Shown: positions 45,524 through 56,924, counted from the first letter of the stretch. The stretch: 64,000 bases of DNA from Brachynemurus nebulosus (GCA_035578155.1 JAPWDM010000008.1:7185847-7249846), one strand, 5' to 3'. Notes: generated by a model from the sequence alone, not told the origin. Made by a program: numbers and translations.

Positions 45524-45740
45524 ACTTAGGCCATACCATAGATAAAGTACACCAGAATATCATTTCTGGAAGATAGGCAAAATGGAGCATTATAAAATGG
45601 AATCTTACTTATATGGGAGGATTTGACAAAATTGGTCACGAAAATCGCACATATAAGGCTTTCTTTTCTTACCACTCGTGGCGTTAATATTCTCAAAATA
45701 CTGATGTGAATATAGGAAATATAGCGAATATAGTAACATA

Positions 45741-45907
45741 AGGGTCCGTCCACACGACACAAGCTTTACCACCGACTTACTTGCGCAAACCAGTTTGTAC
45801 AAGTAAACATGTACGTATGGACGGGAAAAAACGTAGCGACTTACTTGCACAAACCTGGTTTGCGCAGGTAAGTCGGTGGTAAAGCTTGAGCGTGTGGACG
45901 GTCCCTA
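45741..45907. mobile_element. 167-bp MITE with AGGGTCCGTCCACACG termini
   Basis: agggtccgtccacacg and cgtgtggacggtccct are inverted, and homology extends inward through aagctttaccaccgacttac. The whole element is a near palindrome with a ~60-bp centre. Confidence 0.8.
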
Positions 45908-45931
45908 AAACGGATAAAACAGAATGTAAAT

Positions 45932-46273
45932 ACAGTACTTATTCTCAAATGGAAACACGTCGGGACTGGGGAAGTGAGTGTTTCCATTTGAGAATCACCA
46001 ATCTCGGTTGATGATATTTAATAATAAGGAAATACATAGAAATTACATATGTATTCTTCCAATGGTACTGACTTCGATTTTAAACAGTGACGTCAGCGAA
46101 TTATATAATATACAATATAAATGATGCGACGCAAAATAAAAATTGTTACGTTTATTTTAAAAACGATCGCAAAACCCACTTTATAACTCAGTTGAACATT
46201 GAAGAAGATTCTATTCAAAAGTTAACAAAGATAATATAGAAGTTGGCGTTTCCATTTGAGAATAAGTACTGTA
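45932..46273. mobile_element. MITE with TACAGTACTTATTCTCAAATG termini
   Basis: tacagtacttattctcaaat at the left and its inverse at 46248-46273 enclose 342 bp. A further inverted copy of the tctcaaatggaaac piece lies at 45981-45997. It sits about 250 bp upstream of A3 and could contribute promoter sequence. Confidence 0.65.
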
Positions 46274-46521
46274 CCGCTTTCGTATCTGTCGAACACGAGT
46301 GCCATCTTTGATTTCGACACTTTTTTGAATACATTGAGTTTCGTCTCCTTGTCTAATCTCCATAGCATTGACCATTGACAACAACCGTCTCGTCTGACAA
46401 GTCACTTAACGTGTGGAATCGTCTGTAACTAATAAAAAAAAAAAAATTATTGATTTCTGTGATTAAAACTGTTTGAAACTTGTACGTGTTGTACTTAAAG
46501 ACAGACAAAAATTTGGTTTTA

Positions 46522-46689
46522 ATGGAAAACCATGGTAGTAATAATGTTGTTAAATTCGAATTTGTTGACATAGAGAAAGTGAAAAAATTTGACTCAATAT
46601 TATTAACTGAAATAAAACAAGAACTTCAAGAAAATGATGTGTTGAAAAATATAATTGATCCTACATCACTGGGGCAATATATAAAACAG
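46522..46689 (+). CDS. ZNF gene A3, exon 1 (family A leader)
   Basis: First coding exon of A3: 56 codons from the ATG at 46522, beginning MENHGSNNVVKFEFVDIEKV and carrying LTEIKQELQEND. Aligned with A1, A2 and A5, the exon should end after YIKQ at 46689. There A3 has GCAAAG instead of the GTAAGT donor of the paralogs, and no suitable GT lies nearby. I therefore propose a GC-AG intron of 61 nt (46690-46750). Reading through instead gives AKRFQLKNTYRR and a stop. Nearest relative: A4 at 55.8 kb. Confidence 0.82.
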
Positions 46690-46750
46690 GCAAAGAGATT
46701 TCAATTGAAAAACACTTACAGACGTTAAAATTAAATTACTTTTTTTTTAG
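46690..46750 (+). other. Proposed 61-nt GC-AG intron of A3
   Basis: Begins GCAAAG and ends with a run of T and AG. The same intron in A4 is 60 nt and begins GCAAAC. The acceptor site and exon 2 start match those of the long introns of A1, A2 and A5. Confidence 0.65.
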
Positions 46751-47452
46751 GAATCTAGTGATACTGAAACTGGTACGACGATAAAAATCGAAAAATATGA
46801 CTTTATAAGAAATGAGAATCATTTGGCGGATTCAGGGGGTTCACATACGAATATCAAAATCGCGCAAAATCAAATTGATGAAGAATCATTAAATTGTGAT
46901 ACTGAAGAACATTTAAAAAAACATACAATTACATGTGTTGACAAAAAACTAATTAAATGCAATAAATGTTTTAAAACGTTTACCGCTTCAGGTAGTTTAA
47001 AAACACATAAAAGATGTCACACCGATGAAAAACTGCATAAATGTAACATATGTAATAAAACATTTACTACTTCAAGTCATTTAAAAAGACATGAAATAAT
47101 TCATACGAATGAAAAACCATATCAGTGTTACATATGTTTTAAAGCATTTAGTGATTTAAGTAATTTTAAAGCACATGAACGGCTTCACACCGGTGAAAAA
47201 CCATACAAATGTAGTGTGTGTTTTAAAGCATGTACTACGTCGAGTGATTTAAAAACACATGAAAGATATCACCGTGGTGAAAAACCGTACAAATGTAACA
47301 TATGTACTAAAACATTTACTACGTCAAGTCATTTAAAAACACATGAAAGAATTCATAGTGGTGAAAAACCATATAAATGTAGTATATGTTCGAAAACATT
47401 TACTACGTCAAGTAATTTAAGAAAACATGAAAAAATTCACAGAAGTAATTAA
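46751..47452 (+). CDS. ZNF gene A3, exon 2 (6 C2H2 fingers)
   Basis: Second coding exon of A3: 233 codons and a TAA; with exon 1 the protein has 289 residues. It begins ESSDTETGTTIKIEK (IKIE is a sumoylation-type motif). The linker keeps only the tail of the CCHC finger seen in A2 (NCDTEEHLKKHTITC, first Cys pair lost). Six C2H2 fingers follow. Finger 4 has Cys in place of the core Phe (CFKACTTSSDL), a change shared with A4. Zinc ligands are intact. Just after the stop, the same frame holds a finger-like scrap (ECNKCSKKF), so the ancestral array was longer. Probable nuclear DNA-binding protein. Confidence 0.9.
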   Translation, partial: ESSDTETGTTIKIEKYDFIRNENHLADSGGSHTNIKIAQNQIDEESLNCDTEEHLKKHTITCVDKKLIKCNKCFKTFTASGSLKTHKRCHTDEKLHKCNICNKTFTTSSHLKRHEIIHTNEKPYQCYICFKAFSDLSNFKAHERLHTGEKPYKCSVCFKACTTSSDLKTHERYHRGEKPYKCNICTKTFTTSSHLKTHERIHSGEKPYKCSICSKTFTTSSNLRKHEKIHRSN

Positions 47453-47585
47453 ACAGATGAATGTAATAAATGCTCGAAAAAATTTTACTACTTTAAAAGT
47501 TGGTCAGGTACGTGTTGGACACGCATCAGTCCAGGGTCCCTCAGTAAGTAGTTTTTTTTTTATAGCTTTCAAAATAAAAAATAGA
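47453..47585 (+). other. Post-stop relic finger and conserved 3' flank of A3
   Basis: Directly after the stop the frame reads TDECNKCSKKF, the start of a further finger, then decays. The 100 bp that follow (gtacgtgttggacacgcatc) are shared with the A4 3' flank at 56804-56930, showing both genes arose by one duplication. Confidence 0.6.
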
Positions 47586-47836
47586 TGTTTAAGGTAGTTG
47601 CTCAGGTACAAAAGTATATCTCAAAAAAAATGTTTCTTTTATAAAAAATTAAGTAATGCATTAATATTCTTCAGTTATTATATTTGTATACCGCTTGTTT
47701 TTTTTCTAATTTACGCGCTCTTATGTTGTAGCAATATAAAAGCATTGTTGAAAGAGCGTTGTAAAATAATGTCTATAAATTATATTTCAAAAACGGCGTA
47801 CTGAATAATTTTTATTTCTTATTAAATATGGTTTGT

Positions 47837-48406
47837 AATAGGGTTCTTGACTGAAGTTCCGAAAATATTCTAAAAGCATTGTTTTTTTATATCAGTTAAG
47901 TGATTTTTTATTTCCGGCAGATTCTGTAAAAAATCATCAAAAAAAAAAACTACAATTTTAAATGAGGGAAAGGCGGGAAAAACACCTCACTATAATGACG
48001 TCACAGTTTGAAGCAACTAAACGTCAATGTCAGTATTTATAACCTCAAAACTTTGATTATATTCATAAAATGTTAAAGTATAAGCAAGTATTTATTAGAA
48101 TTCTGGCCGATTATTATTACTATATATATAAGCTAATAGAAATATTTAAAAGAAAACAATTTCATCTCACCGATGAAAATTATCAAAACCGACATATCTA
48201 GCTACAAAATGTTACGTCATTTTCAAGAAATGGTGCGTTTTCACTAATTTTTAATATTTGTTGAAAAATGGCGATTTCAAAATAAAATTTCTAAATAGTT
48301 ATCAAATCTTTTTATGTTTCATCATTGAAATTGGACATATGTAATGATAATACATCGAATTATTTAATATTTGACACAAATTTTAAATACAGTCAAGTAC
48401 CGTATT
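47837..48406. mobile_element. MITE with AATA(G/C)GGT(A/T)CTTGACTG termini, complete copy
   Basis: The left end aatagggttcttgactgaag and the right end, reversed, aatacggtacttgactgta, are inverted. The left half recurs at 19556-19850 and the right half at 24755-25033. A short TATATATA lies at the junction of the halves (48121-48130), where the 24.7-kb copy has a (TA)n tract. Confidence 0.75.
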
Positions 48407-48675
48407 TTGTATTTTGTAACATATTAAATTTTTATCAAATTCCTTTGACACGTTTTCATTTTATTAAAAAAAAGAAGAAAAAAAGTTTTCCCATAAGAGC
48501 TCATGTTAAAATTACAAAACTTTGAAATCGTTTTTCTCAAAATTGGGGTAGTCAATTTTAATCGGAATAGGTTTGTATTATTGGTATTGAATTAAATAAA
48601 TATCTAGAGAAGTTTCGTTAAAATCCTTTGAAAAAATCGTTTTATCGACCAATTACCTTAAGATACAGGATATAT
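48407..48675. other. Short gap without feature
   Basis: AT-rich; the frame at 48325-48525 crosses the MITE end and is spurious. Confidence 0.45.
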
Positions 48676-48689
48676 ATTTTTTTTTTTTA

Positions 48690-48891
48690 TAATGTATCAT
48701 ACAAATTAACACTATGAGGCCCGAGCACTTTCACAGTAAACTTCCCCGGAAGCCGGCAGTATAGTTAAAGAAACTTTATATAAATTTGTAAAAATAAATA
48801 AAAAAAAAAAAACAAATACTTTTATTATTTTAATATATCTTATGTATTTTTTTATTTTAAAATTTTTTATAGAAACCAAGAGAGTAGTGTG
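48690..48891. repeat. Dispersed repeat (inverted copy at 63681-63925)
   Basis: cactatgaggcccgagcact and aaaccaagagagtagtgtgt occur in reverse complement near 63.9 and 63.7 kb. Confidence 0.8.
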
Positions 48892-49836
48892 TAGAGCATG
48901 AATACCGGTATTTCGGTACTACCGAAAAACCGGAATACCGGACATTTTTATACGTTTTCTAAAACCGGTATCAAAATTTCAAATTCCGGTATTTCGGTTT
49001 CGGTATTAGCAAAATCAGATACTTTATTATAATTACATATTTTAAATATTTTTACGTTGGATTTACTATTGGTATTGAATGGTTATAGAGTATTTTGTAT
49101 ATAGCAATATGAGGATGGATTATAAATAATTATTACAAATATCTTCAATTTTGTTTAATGTTTTTCAGATGTCCAGATGACCAAATAATTTATATTCATT
49201 CATATGTTTTTATATATAGTTTTTACAATTCTGGAATACATATTGTTAAGTATTTTTCTGTCGAAAAAAGTACAAAATTATCTATGTTTGGGTAAAATAT
49301 TTTACTATTGTTGAATACTAAAATTGTTAATTCTAATGGTATTTAAAAAATTCCTTACTCTGTGTAAATGAAAGGGTGAAATTTAAAGATTGATGTTCAT
49401 GTATTTTTTTAAAATGATTTTAGAATTGCCACCACGTCTTTGGACTATTTAAGCTGTGATTTTTCGCCGTTGCAGTTTGTGTGTATCTCTTTAAATTAAA
49501 TGTGCAGTAGAATCGAAGAAAATTTATATTTTATTATTTTTTGTTGTTATTCCGTTTACTTTGTTTTACTGTTTTATATTTTGTTTTTAGTTTTAGTTAG
49601 ATTTTTAAAATCTAAAAATGATGGAGTTTGTTATTATTACTGTTATCAATCATTTTCAGTAAAACATATTGCCTACTTATACAAAAACGATTTTCATTAA
49701 GAGTGTTTTTTAATATTTTTCTTTTCTTTATACCATTTTCATTCAATACCGAAAAAATACCGGAATTCCGGTATTTTAAATTTTAATACCGAATAAATAC
49801 CGGTATTGTAAAGAGACACCGGTATTCCAAGCCCTA
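48892..49836. mobile_element. Palindrome-motif element with CCGGTATT arms
   Basis: The left end tagagcatgaataccggtat and right end, reversed, tagggcttggaataccggtg are inverted; both arms repeat ATACCGG/CCGGTAT words. The middle (about 49040-49730) is AT-rich with no transposase; the frame 49500-49700 is not supported. Same design as the hAT-like group, but no 8-bp duplication was found, so one end may be rearranged. Confidence 0.7.
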
Positions 49837-49995
49837 ATTTTACAAGATTGTAGAAAAAATTTTGTGTGTAATTCGAGCACAAAATGACATTGCCGTTCTC
49901 ATGAAAATAATGCGCTCTGCCTGGCGGCATCGCGCGTCAACATTCTCAATCGAGCGGCAATGTACCATTTTGCGCTCTTAATACACAAATAACTA
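49837..49995. repeat. Dispersed repeat (inverted copy at 34545-34720)
   Basis: Shares tgtgtaattcgagcacaaaatg and ttttgcgctcttaatacaca with the 34.6-kb copy in opposite orientation. Confidence 0.75.
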
Positions 49996-50079
49996 TTTCA
50001 GTTGTTGTTAAGTAGTCAATGTGATAAGATCTTATGTTACAGAATTTGTAATTTAAAAATAATTTATAATAAATAATAA

Positions 50080-50460
50080 AAATATACCCCTGTCGCAGCA
50101 TCGTGCATAACATAGCGAATTTCCGTTTATAGAAATCCGTTTTTCTGTGATTTTTCACCCTTTTAAGTGATTTTTCCTCCTCTTTCTAATGGTGTAAATA
50201 AATGTTGAAAAAAAATTTTAACTTGAGAAAATTTTGGCAAAAAACTAATTTTTTTCACGAAAAATGGTCAAAAAAACCATGTTCTAGGCATCCGACATGG
50301 CTGGCTAACGAATTTGTCCAGCAGTGTGGGACTAAATACAAATTTAATACATAAATTTTAGTGAATATTATTTTCGGTTTCTAGGGACCCGAAAACAAAT
50401 TTCTATTATAGTCTCGGGAGATTTATTTCGGAGCTCTAAAAAATAAAACTCTTCGGAACC
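50080..50460. repeat. Dispersed repeat, truncated copy (family of 50595-51150)
   Basis: Starts ataccсctgtcgcagcatc-like and continues through catgttctaggcatccgaca; it lacks the (TA)n tail segment of the full copies. Confidence 0.65.
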
Positions 50461-50594
50461 CTAAAAAAGGCATATAAGTAACATACAAACATATACATAT
50501 GTATGACGTATATGACTTATATCGTGCTTATATACAATCTATCTTCCTGTAGTACCACAAACACATTCGTTCATATAATTATACATATAGGTAT

Positions 50595-51150
<556 letters not shown>

Positions 51151-51274
51151 GCTAAAAGTAATTAGTTTATTTATTTATAAAAATAATTTATAATAAATAA
51201 AAATAAAGTAATTAGTTGCTTATTTATCTATTTATCTCAACAATTTCTTTTCTAAATTGTCCCCCATGCCCCCC

Positions 51275-52630
51275 TTAAATCCGCCCATGATGTATTTTCT
51301 TATGTACTTTTAAACTGCCCGACTGAGAAAATGTTTTGAAACATGTATTACATTTGTATAGTTTCTCACCGGTATGTATTTTTTCATGTCGCTTTAAATC
51401 ACCTGACTGAGAAAATCTTTTAAAACATGTGTCACATTTAAATGGTTTCTCACCGGTATGTATTCTTTCATGTCGCTTTAAATCACTTGAGTGAGAAAAT
51501 GTTTTAGAACATGTGTTACACTTGAATGGTTTCTCACCGGTATGTATTCTTTTATGTATTTTTAAATGTGCCAATCGAGAAAACGTTTTCAAACATGTAT
51601 TGCATTTGAATGGTTTTTCTCCGATATGTATTTTTTCATGTTGTATCAAATTGCCTAACTGAGAAAATGTTTTCAAACATGTATTGCATTTGAATGGTTT
51701 TTCTCCTGTATGTGTTCTTTCATGTTTCTTTAAATCACCTGGGTTAGAAAATTTTTTTAAACATGTGGCACATTTGAATGGTTTCTCACCGGTATGTATT
51801 TTTTCATGTAATTTCAAACTACTCGACTGAGAAAATGTTTTAAAACATACATTACATTTGAATGGTTTTGCTCCTGTATGTGTTCTTTCATGTCGCTTTA
51901 ATTCACTTGGGTCAGAAAATTTTTTTAAACATGTGTCACATTTGAATGGTTTTTCACCGGTATGTGTTCTTTCATGTCTTTGTAAAACACCTGACTGAGA
52001 AAATGTCTTTAAACATGTATCACATTTGTATGGTTTTGCTCCTGTATGTGTTCTTTCATGTCGCTTTAAGTCACTTGGGTTAGAAAAATTTTTTAAACAT
52101 GTGTCATATTTGAATGGTTTTTCACCGGTATGTATTTTTTTATGTCGTGTCAAACTGCTCGACTGAGAAAATCTTTTAAAACATGTATCACACTTGAATA
52201 ATTTCTCTCCTGCATGTATTCTTTCATGTTGTTTCAGATTACCTGACCTAGAAAATTTTTTAAGACATATACAACATTTGAATGGTTTTTCTCCGGTATG
52301 ATGTATTCTATCACGTGTTTGTTCAGTGGCCCAATGTGTGTTAGATATTCCCGAATTTTCACAGTTTTCGCCAGATAAATCACTATTCTCGGTTAACACA
52401 TCCTGCGTATCATCTAATTTAATTTCGGTATGCAGACTTCCCAAATTTAATAAATCACCAGCATTGTTTGCTTCCAATTCCAATTTTATTTTATTTTCAT
52501 AAGGTAAAGGATCGGTTAGTCCTATTTTTGTTGTATTTAAAAGTGAATTGTCTGCATTCTGTAAATTTTCTTCCTCTTTTATTCGAACAGTAAATGTTTG
52601 ACTCACTGATGTAGATGCTTCACTTTCCAT
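51275..52630 (-). CDS. ZNF gene B5 (single coding exon, 12 fingers, one degenerate)
   Basis: Family B zinc-finger protein of 451 residues. Start ATG at 52630 ([15 protein letters not shown]), conserved with the other B genes. The acidic leader carries [10 protein letters not shown] and HTEIKLDD; relative to B1 one residue of the acidic run is lost, which removes the IKLE form of the second sumoylation-type motif. Twelve finger units follow. Finger 3 has Tyr in place of the first zinc Cys (FKYDTC), so it probably does not fold normally; the other eleven have all ligands. Several finger modules (NPSDLKRH, QSSSLxRH) are the same as in B4, pointing to shared ancestry or exchange. It ends HHGRI and a stop. 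Probable nuclear DNA-binding regulator. Confidence 0.93.
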   Translation of the reverse strand: MESEASTSVSQTFTVRIKEEENLQNADNSLLNTTKIGLTDPLPYENKIKLELEANNAGDLLNLGSLHTEIKLDDTQDVLTENSDLSGENCENSGISNTHWATEQTRDRIHHTGEKPFKCCICLKKFSRSGNLKQHERIHAGEKLFKCDTCFKRFSQSSSLTRHKKIHTGEKPFKYDTCLKNFSNPSDLKRHERTHTGAKPYKCDTCLKTFSQSGVLQRHERTHTGEKPFKCDTCLKKFSDPSELKRHERTHTGAKPFKCNVCFKTFSQSSSLKLHEKIHTGEKPFKCATCLKKFSNPGDLKKHERTHTGEKPFKCNTCLKTFSQLGNLIQHEKIHIGEKPFKCNTCLKTFSRLAHLKIHKRIHTGEKPFKCNTCSKTFSHSSDLKRHERIHTGEKPFKCDTCFKRFSQSGDLKRHEKIHTGEKLYKCNTCFKTFSQSGSLKVHKKIHHGRI

Positions 52631-53000
52631 TTTCGACGAAAATGTGATTGTATTCAAAGGTCTCGAAAAAATGTCAAGTCGGTGACAGGTTTTTATTGCA
52701 CGCCAATCGTATTTAAGTGTTATGTTCGTAAAATGGGTACAAATTTCAGCCCAAATTTCTTTAATATAAATTTAAAATTACATTTTTCGTTGTAATTTTT
52801 TTTTTGTCTTTTTCATTCATCTTTTTACTACTCTTAAAAATCAGTTTTTGATAAATAGGAAAGAAATGCTTAAAATACTATGAGGTCTATGAGCTATAAT
52901 TACCAACGACGTTGACAAAATTTCGGCGTTCGCCGGATAATTTTTTAGCTTAACGTTAGCTAACGCAGCTTACACCGTTACAATCCTTAGGGCTCTGATG
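52631..53000 (-). promoter_or_regulatory. Conserved 5' flank of B5
   Basis: Shares the pre-ATG segment and distal blocks (taacgttagctaacg and gttacaatccttagggctct) with B1 and B2. The distal part is repeated in inverted orientation at 54470-54545. Confidence 0.5.
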
Positions 53001-54469
53001 CAACAAATCATAGCAAGTTAAATATTTTTTCATAGTTTTTCACGGTGTAAAAACTTTATGGCTAATTCCCAAATTACGTGCCAACGAAAAAATAAAGTTG
53101 TCAATTTTTTTATTTTTTTTGATTGATTTAGTATTAAAACAAATAGGAAATTTAGGTTATGTTAATATGATTTTATTATTTCTCTTAGAAATTATATAGA
53201 CAACCTGTATACTTTTAAAATTCGACTGTTGTGCCGCCTATCGTGAAAATAAGTCAACCCTGGCGTTTGCTATTACACTAAATGTATATGTAAATTTTTA
53301 AAAAAGTTTTATTAAGTGAATAAAAATGACAGTTATCATTTATTGTGGTTTTCAGTTCATTGAAATCGATTTTTTCTACTCTAATTTAATATCCAAATGT
53401 TAAATTTACAATTCATTTTTAAATAATTTAAGTTAAATGGAACCCTTTTGACAGATTGATTTATAAAAATATCAATCTACTAATCACTTTCATTTTAAAA
53501 TATAAAACAAATTTCTTAATTATTGGCAAAAATTAACGATTTGTATAATTATTTCATTGATTTATGATATGAATTTTAAAATTTAAATGCAATTTTTTAA
53601 TTTTTAGTAATTATAACGATAGGATATTATAATTACTTTTAGTAATTATAACGATAATAGGATTGCAGTTCGCTGAATACCTATATGGAATATCTGTGAA
53701 AGTAAAATTTAGATAATCATGTTATAATCAAACGATTTTAAAAGAACAAGTATTATTACAAACAATTACTGTAGTATTAATAATCACTTATTTTGTTACA
53801 ACTAAGGTAAATAAATAGTTACTGTAGAAAAAAATCCTTTTAAATGAAAATTTCTAATTGAAGAAGTTACTCTTCACTCGCGTAGATTAAAGTAATGTAA
53901 ACTGAAAAAGAGTGTTTTCATTCAAATAAAAATCCTGAAATTATTTATTTTAATCGTCTTAAAAAAATCTTATTATTTTTTGGTCTTTTAATTCCATCTT
54001 GAATAACTTTTTACGTTGGCATTTATGAATGTCAAACGCCAGTTTTGAAAAAAAAATGCCACTAGAGCGCACTAATTGAGCTACACAGCTTGTCTATTAT
54101 TTAGTAATAAATACATATGATAATTAAATTAAATTGTTTGTTTTTTTTTCTAGCATTTTCCTTTGCCCAAATTTAAAAAAAAAGGAAAATAGGTTATTTA
54201 CTTACTAAACGCAATGCTTAATATATTAAATTTTAATACTTTTTAACGGAAATTAAACGTGTCCCCAATTTTTATCTACTTTTTTACTTTTTTTATTTGC
54301 AAATCAATCAAGAAAAACAGAAAAAAGCTACAAAATTTCGTTGGCACTTAATTTGGAAAATTGCCAACTTAACTTTTAAAGTACAGCCACGTTTAAAAAT
54401 TATGGAATGGAAGTCACCATGTTAGAAATTGTTGTTTTAATATCTAATAATGTATGTTAATTTTTTTGA
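53001..54469. other. 1.5-kb AT-rich gap
   Basis: No gene, terminal repeat or family block recognised. A short tandem duplication lies near 53605-53655 (tagtaattataacgata twice). Confidence 0.5.
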
Positions 54470-54545
54470 ATCAGAGCCCTTTAGTTTGTAACCGTGCAGG
54501 CTCTGTTAACTAACGTTAGGCTAACAGAATTTTCTGTCGAATGCG
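54470..54545 (+). repeat. Relic family B promoter block (inverted ghost)
   Basis: Reverse-complement match to the distal B5 flank (52925-53000), with gagccctttagtttgtaacc and taacgttaggctaac. It would point to a plus-strand family B gene to the right, which is now absent. Confidence 0.6.
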
Positions 54546-54572
54546 GGTATGTATTGGGAATCGTAAAACGTG

Positions 54573-55275
54573 ACCGGAAAGAAGTTGGCGCCGAAAGTTG
54601 GAAAATCTTTCTGTTTTTTATATGACTAAATTGCTCCCAAATTGCTCCTTTGGAATCAGTAATTGCTCCACCTGGAACTTAATTACTTAATTAGATATTT
54701 ACAAAAAAAAAACTTTTTTGTTTGACTATTTCTATTATCAAAATCTTGTCAAATAATGCATTTTTATACAATTAAATTATATCAAAAAATTGCTCCCAAT
54801 TTGCTCCATCTAATTTAAAAGTTAGTTATTAATTTCTCTGAATAATAATTAAAATATATTAAAATAAAAAATATTATGAATTAGGTTATGTATTATTAAA
54901 ACGTATAGGCAATCCATTATATCTTTAAGTCGTTTGCATATATTTAAGGATAATTGAATTTTGACAAGTGCTTAACATTATAAAAGAACAAAATATTTTA
55001 ATAATTATTCAAAAAAATTAAGATTTAGCTTTTAAATTAAATAGAGCAAACTGGGAGCAATTTATTGACGTAAAGAAATTATATAAAAAAGTATTATTTT
55101 GGGAGATTTTGATAACTTAAATAACGGAAAAAAATTTTTTTCTTTATAAATAACTAATTAAATAATTAAGTTTCAGGTGGAGCAATTACTGATTTCAAAA
55201 GAGCAATTTGGGAGCAATTTAACCATATAAAAAACAAATGGATTTTTCAACTTTCGGCGCTAACTTCTTTCCGGT
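54573..55275. mobile_element. Mutator-like non-autonomous element, 9-bp TSD
   Basis: Terminal inverted repeats of about 115 bp start accggaaagaagttggcgcc at the left and its inverse at the right, extending inward through the gctcccaaattgctcc region. A perfect 9-bp duplication taaaacgtg flanks it (54564-54572 and 55276-55284). Long terminal repeats and a 9-bp duplication are the signature of Mutator-like elements. No transposase. The minus-strand frame 55247-55513 overlaps the arm and is not a gene. Confidence 0.85.
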
Positions 55276-55284
55276 TAAAACGTG

Positions 55285-55789
55285 CGTAAAAGTACGTAAA
55301 CTTACAATTATGGAGTGTAGAATATAAGGAGGACCATCTTGTACGGAAAACAATAGAAAAATAGCTCAAAAAGTGTCCCGTTTTAAGTACTAAGTAACAG
55401 TTCAAAAACTCACCAGAATAGCAAAAGAGTTCAGTGATTTTTTTGTGTTGTTTTATAAAACTTTTTAAAATAATAAAACTATTATATGTAACAATTATAA
55501 TAAAAAAAAACAATAATTACATAACAACGCGGATGTTTTTCTTTTCTTGTTTACTTCTCTAAATTTACCCTTTTGCTACAGTAGCGCTGCCACTATTTAC
55601 GCCTTTGTATGGACACTTTTTGATACAGAGATGGTGCTCCTGATATCTACCCTCCATACTTACAATTTATTTGATACGCGAACCAGTGATCAAAAAAAAT
55701 AACTATGTACCCTATGTACAGCCATTAGGCAAGGTGGGCAAGGTTTGTAGGGTTTGTAGGTTTGTTTGAAGCGCAAAAATTTTGTTTTA
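55285..55789 (+). other. 5' flank of A4
   Basis: 55610-55700 holds scattered repeat pieces (ctaccctccatac also near 45410). The last 50 bp before the A4 ATG resemble those before A3. The promoter is presumed here but no element can be named. Confidence 0.4.
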
Positions 55790-55957
55790 ATGGAAAACCA
55801 CGGTAGTAATAATGTTGTTAAATTCGAATTTGTTGACATAGATAAAGTGGACAAGTCTGAGTCAATATTATTAACTGAAATAAAACAAGAACCTCAAGAA
55901 AATGATGTGTTGAAAAATATAAATGATCCTACATCACTGGGGCTGTATTTAAAACAG
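55790..55957 (+). CDS. ZNF gene A4, exon 1 (family A leader)
   Basis: First coding exon of A4: 56 codons from the ATG at 55790, beginning MENHGSNNVVKFEFVDIDKV and carrying LTEIKQEPQEND. It differs from A3 at only a handful of residues and keeps the Pro of IKQEP that A3 changed to Leu. As in A3, the expected donor after YLKQ reads GCAAAC rather than GTAAGT, so a 60-nt GC-AG intron (55958-56017) is proposed. An in-frame TTG upstream is ignored. Confidence 0.83.
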
Positions 55958-56017
55958 GCAAACAGATTTGAGTTGAAAAACCCTTCTTACAGACGTTAAA
56001 ATTAAATTATTTTTTAG
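55958..56017 (+). other. Proposed 60-nt GC-AG intron of A4
   Basis: Begins GCAAAC and ends TTTTTTAG; it aligns with the 61-nt intron of A3, including cagacgttaaaattaaatta. Unspliced reading ends at a TAA. Confidence 0.65.
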
Positions 56018-56803
56018 GAATCCAGTGATACTGAAACTGGTACGACGATAAAAATCGAAAAATGTAACTTTATAAAAAATGAGTATCATTTGGCGGATTC
56101 AGGGAGTTCACATACGAATATCAAAATCGAACAAAATCAAATTCATAAAGAACCATTAAATTGCGATACTGAAGAACATGTACAAAAACATAACATTACA
56201 TGTATTGGTAAAAAACTAATTAAATGTAATAGATGTTTTAAAACATTTGCCGCTTCAAGTAGTTTAAAAACACATGAAAGACGTCACACCGGTGAAAACC
56301 TGCATAAATGTAACATATGTAATAAAACATTTACTACTCCAAGTCATTTAAAAAGACATGAAATAATTCATACGAATGAAAAACCATATCAATGTAACAT
56401 ATGTTTTAAAGCATTTAGTGATTTAAGTAATTTTAAAGTACATGAACGACTTCACACCGGTGAAAAACCATACAAATGTAGTGTGTGTTTTAAAGCATGT
56501 ACTACGTCGAGTGATTTAAAAACACATGAAAGATATCACAGTGGTGAAAAACCGTACAAATGTAACATATGTACTAAAACATTTACTACGTCGAGTGATT
56601 TAAAAACACATGAAAGATATCACAGTGGTGAAAAACCATACAAATGTAACACATGTTTTAAAACATTTACTATTTCAAGTAATTTAAAAACACATGAAAG
56701 AATTCATAGTGGTGAAAAACCATATAAATGTAGTACATGTTCGAAAACATTTACTACGTCAAGTAATTTAAGAGCACATGAAAAAATTCACAGAAGTCAT
56801 TAA
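56018..56803 (+). CDS. ZNF gene A4, exon 2 (7 C2H2 fingers)
   Basis: Second coding exon of A4: 261 codons and a TAA; with exon 1 the protein has 317 residues. It starts ESSDTETGTTIKIEK, as A3 does (sumoylation-type IKIE). The pre-finger region has the same decayed CCHC finger (NCDTEEHVQKHNITC). Seven C2H2 fingers follow, one more than A3; the extra unit lies between A3-like fingers 4 and 6 and fits gain or loss of one 84-nt repeat. Finger 4 again has Cys instead of the core Phe (CFKACTTSSDL). All zinc ligands are present. Probable nuclear DNA-binding protein. Frames on both strands over 56768-56972 are shadows. Confidence 0.9.
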   Translation, partial: ESSDTETGTTIKIEKCNFIKNEYHLADSGSSHTNIKIEQNQIHKEPLNCDTEEHVQKHNITCIGKKLIKCNRCFKTFAASSSLKTHERRHTGENLHKCNICNKTFTTPSHLKRHEIIHTNEKPYQCNICFKAFSDLSNFKVHERLHTGEKPYKCSVCFKACTTSSDLKTHERYHSGEKPYKCNICTKTFTTSSDLKTHERYHSGEKPYKCNTCFKTFTISSNLKTHERIHSGEKPYKCSTCSKTFTTSSNLRAHEKIHRSH

Positions 56804-56924
56804 CCAGATGAATGTAATAAATGCTCGAAAAAAAATTACTATAAAAGTTGACCAGGTACGTGTTGGACACGCATCAGTCCAGGGTCCCTCAATAACTAGT
56901 TTTTTTATAGCATTCAAAATAAAA
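56804..56924 (+). other. Post-stop relic finger and 3' flank of A4
   Basis: After the stop the frame reads PDECNKCSKK, a finger beginning, as in A3; the following block with gtacgtgttggacacgcatc is shared with A3. Confidence 0.6.

Noticed and set aside
46690..46750. A3 and A4 as intronless retrocopies
   Set aside because: A short intervening sequence with a pyrimidine tract and AG acceptor remains at the ancestral intron position, so they are not processed copies.
55247..55513. 88-codon minus-strand frame
   Set aside because: It starts inside the right arm of the Mutator-like element and runs into unrelated flank.
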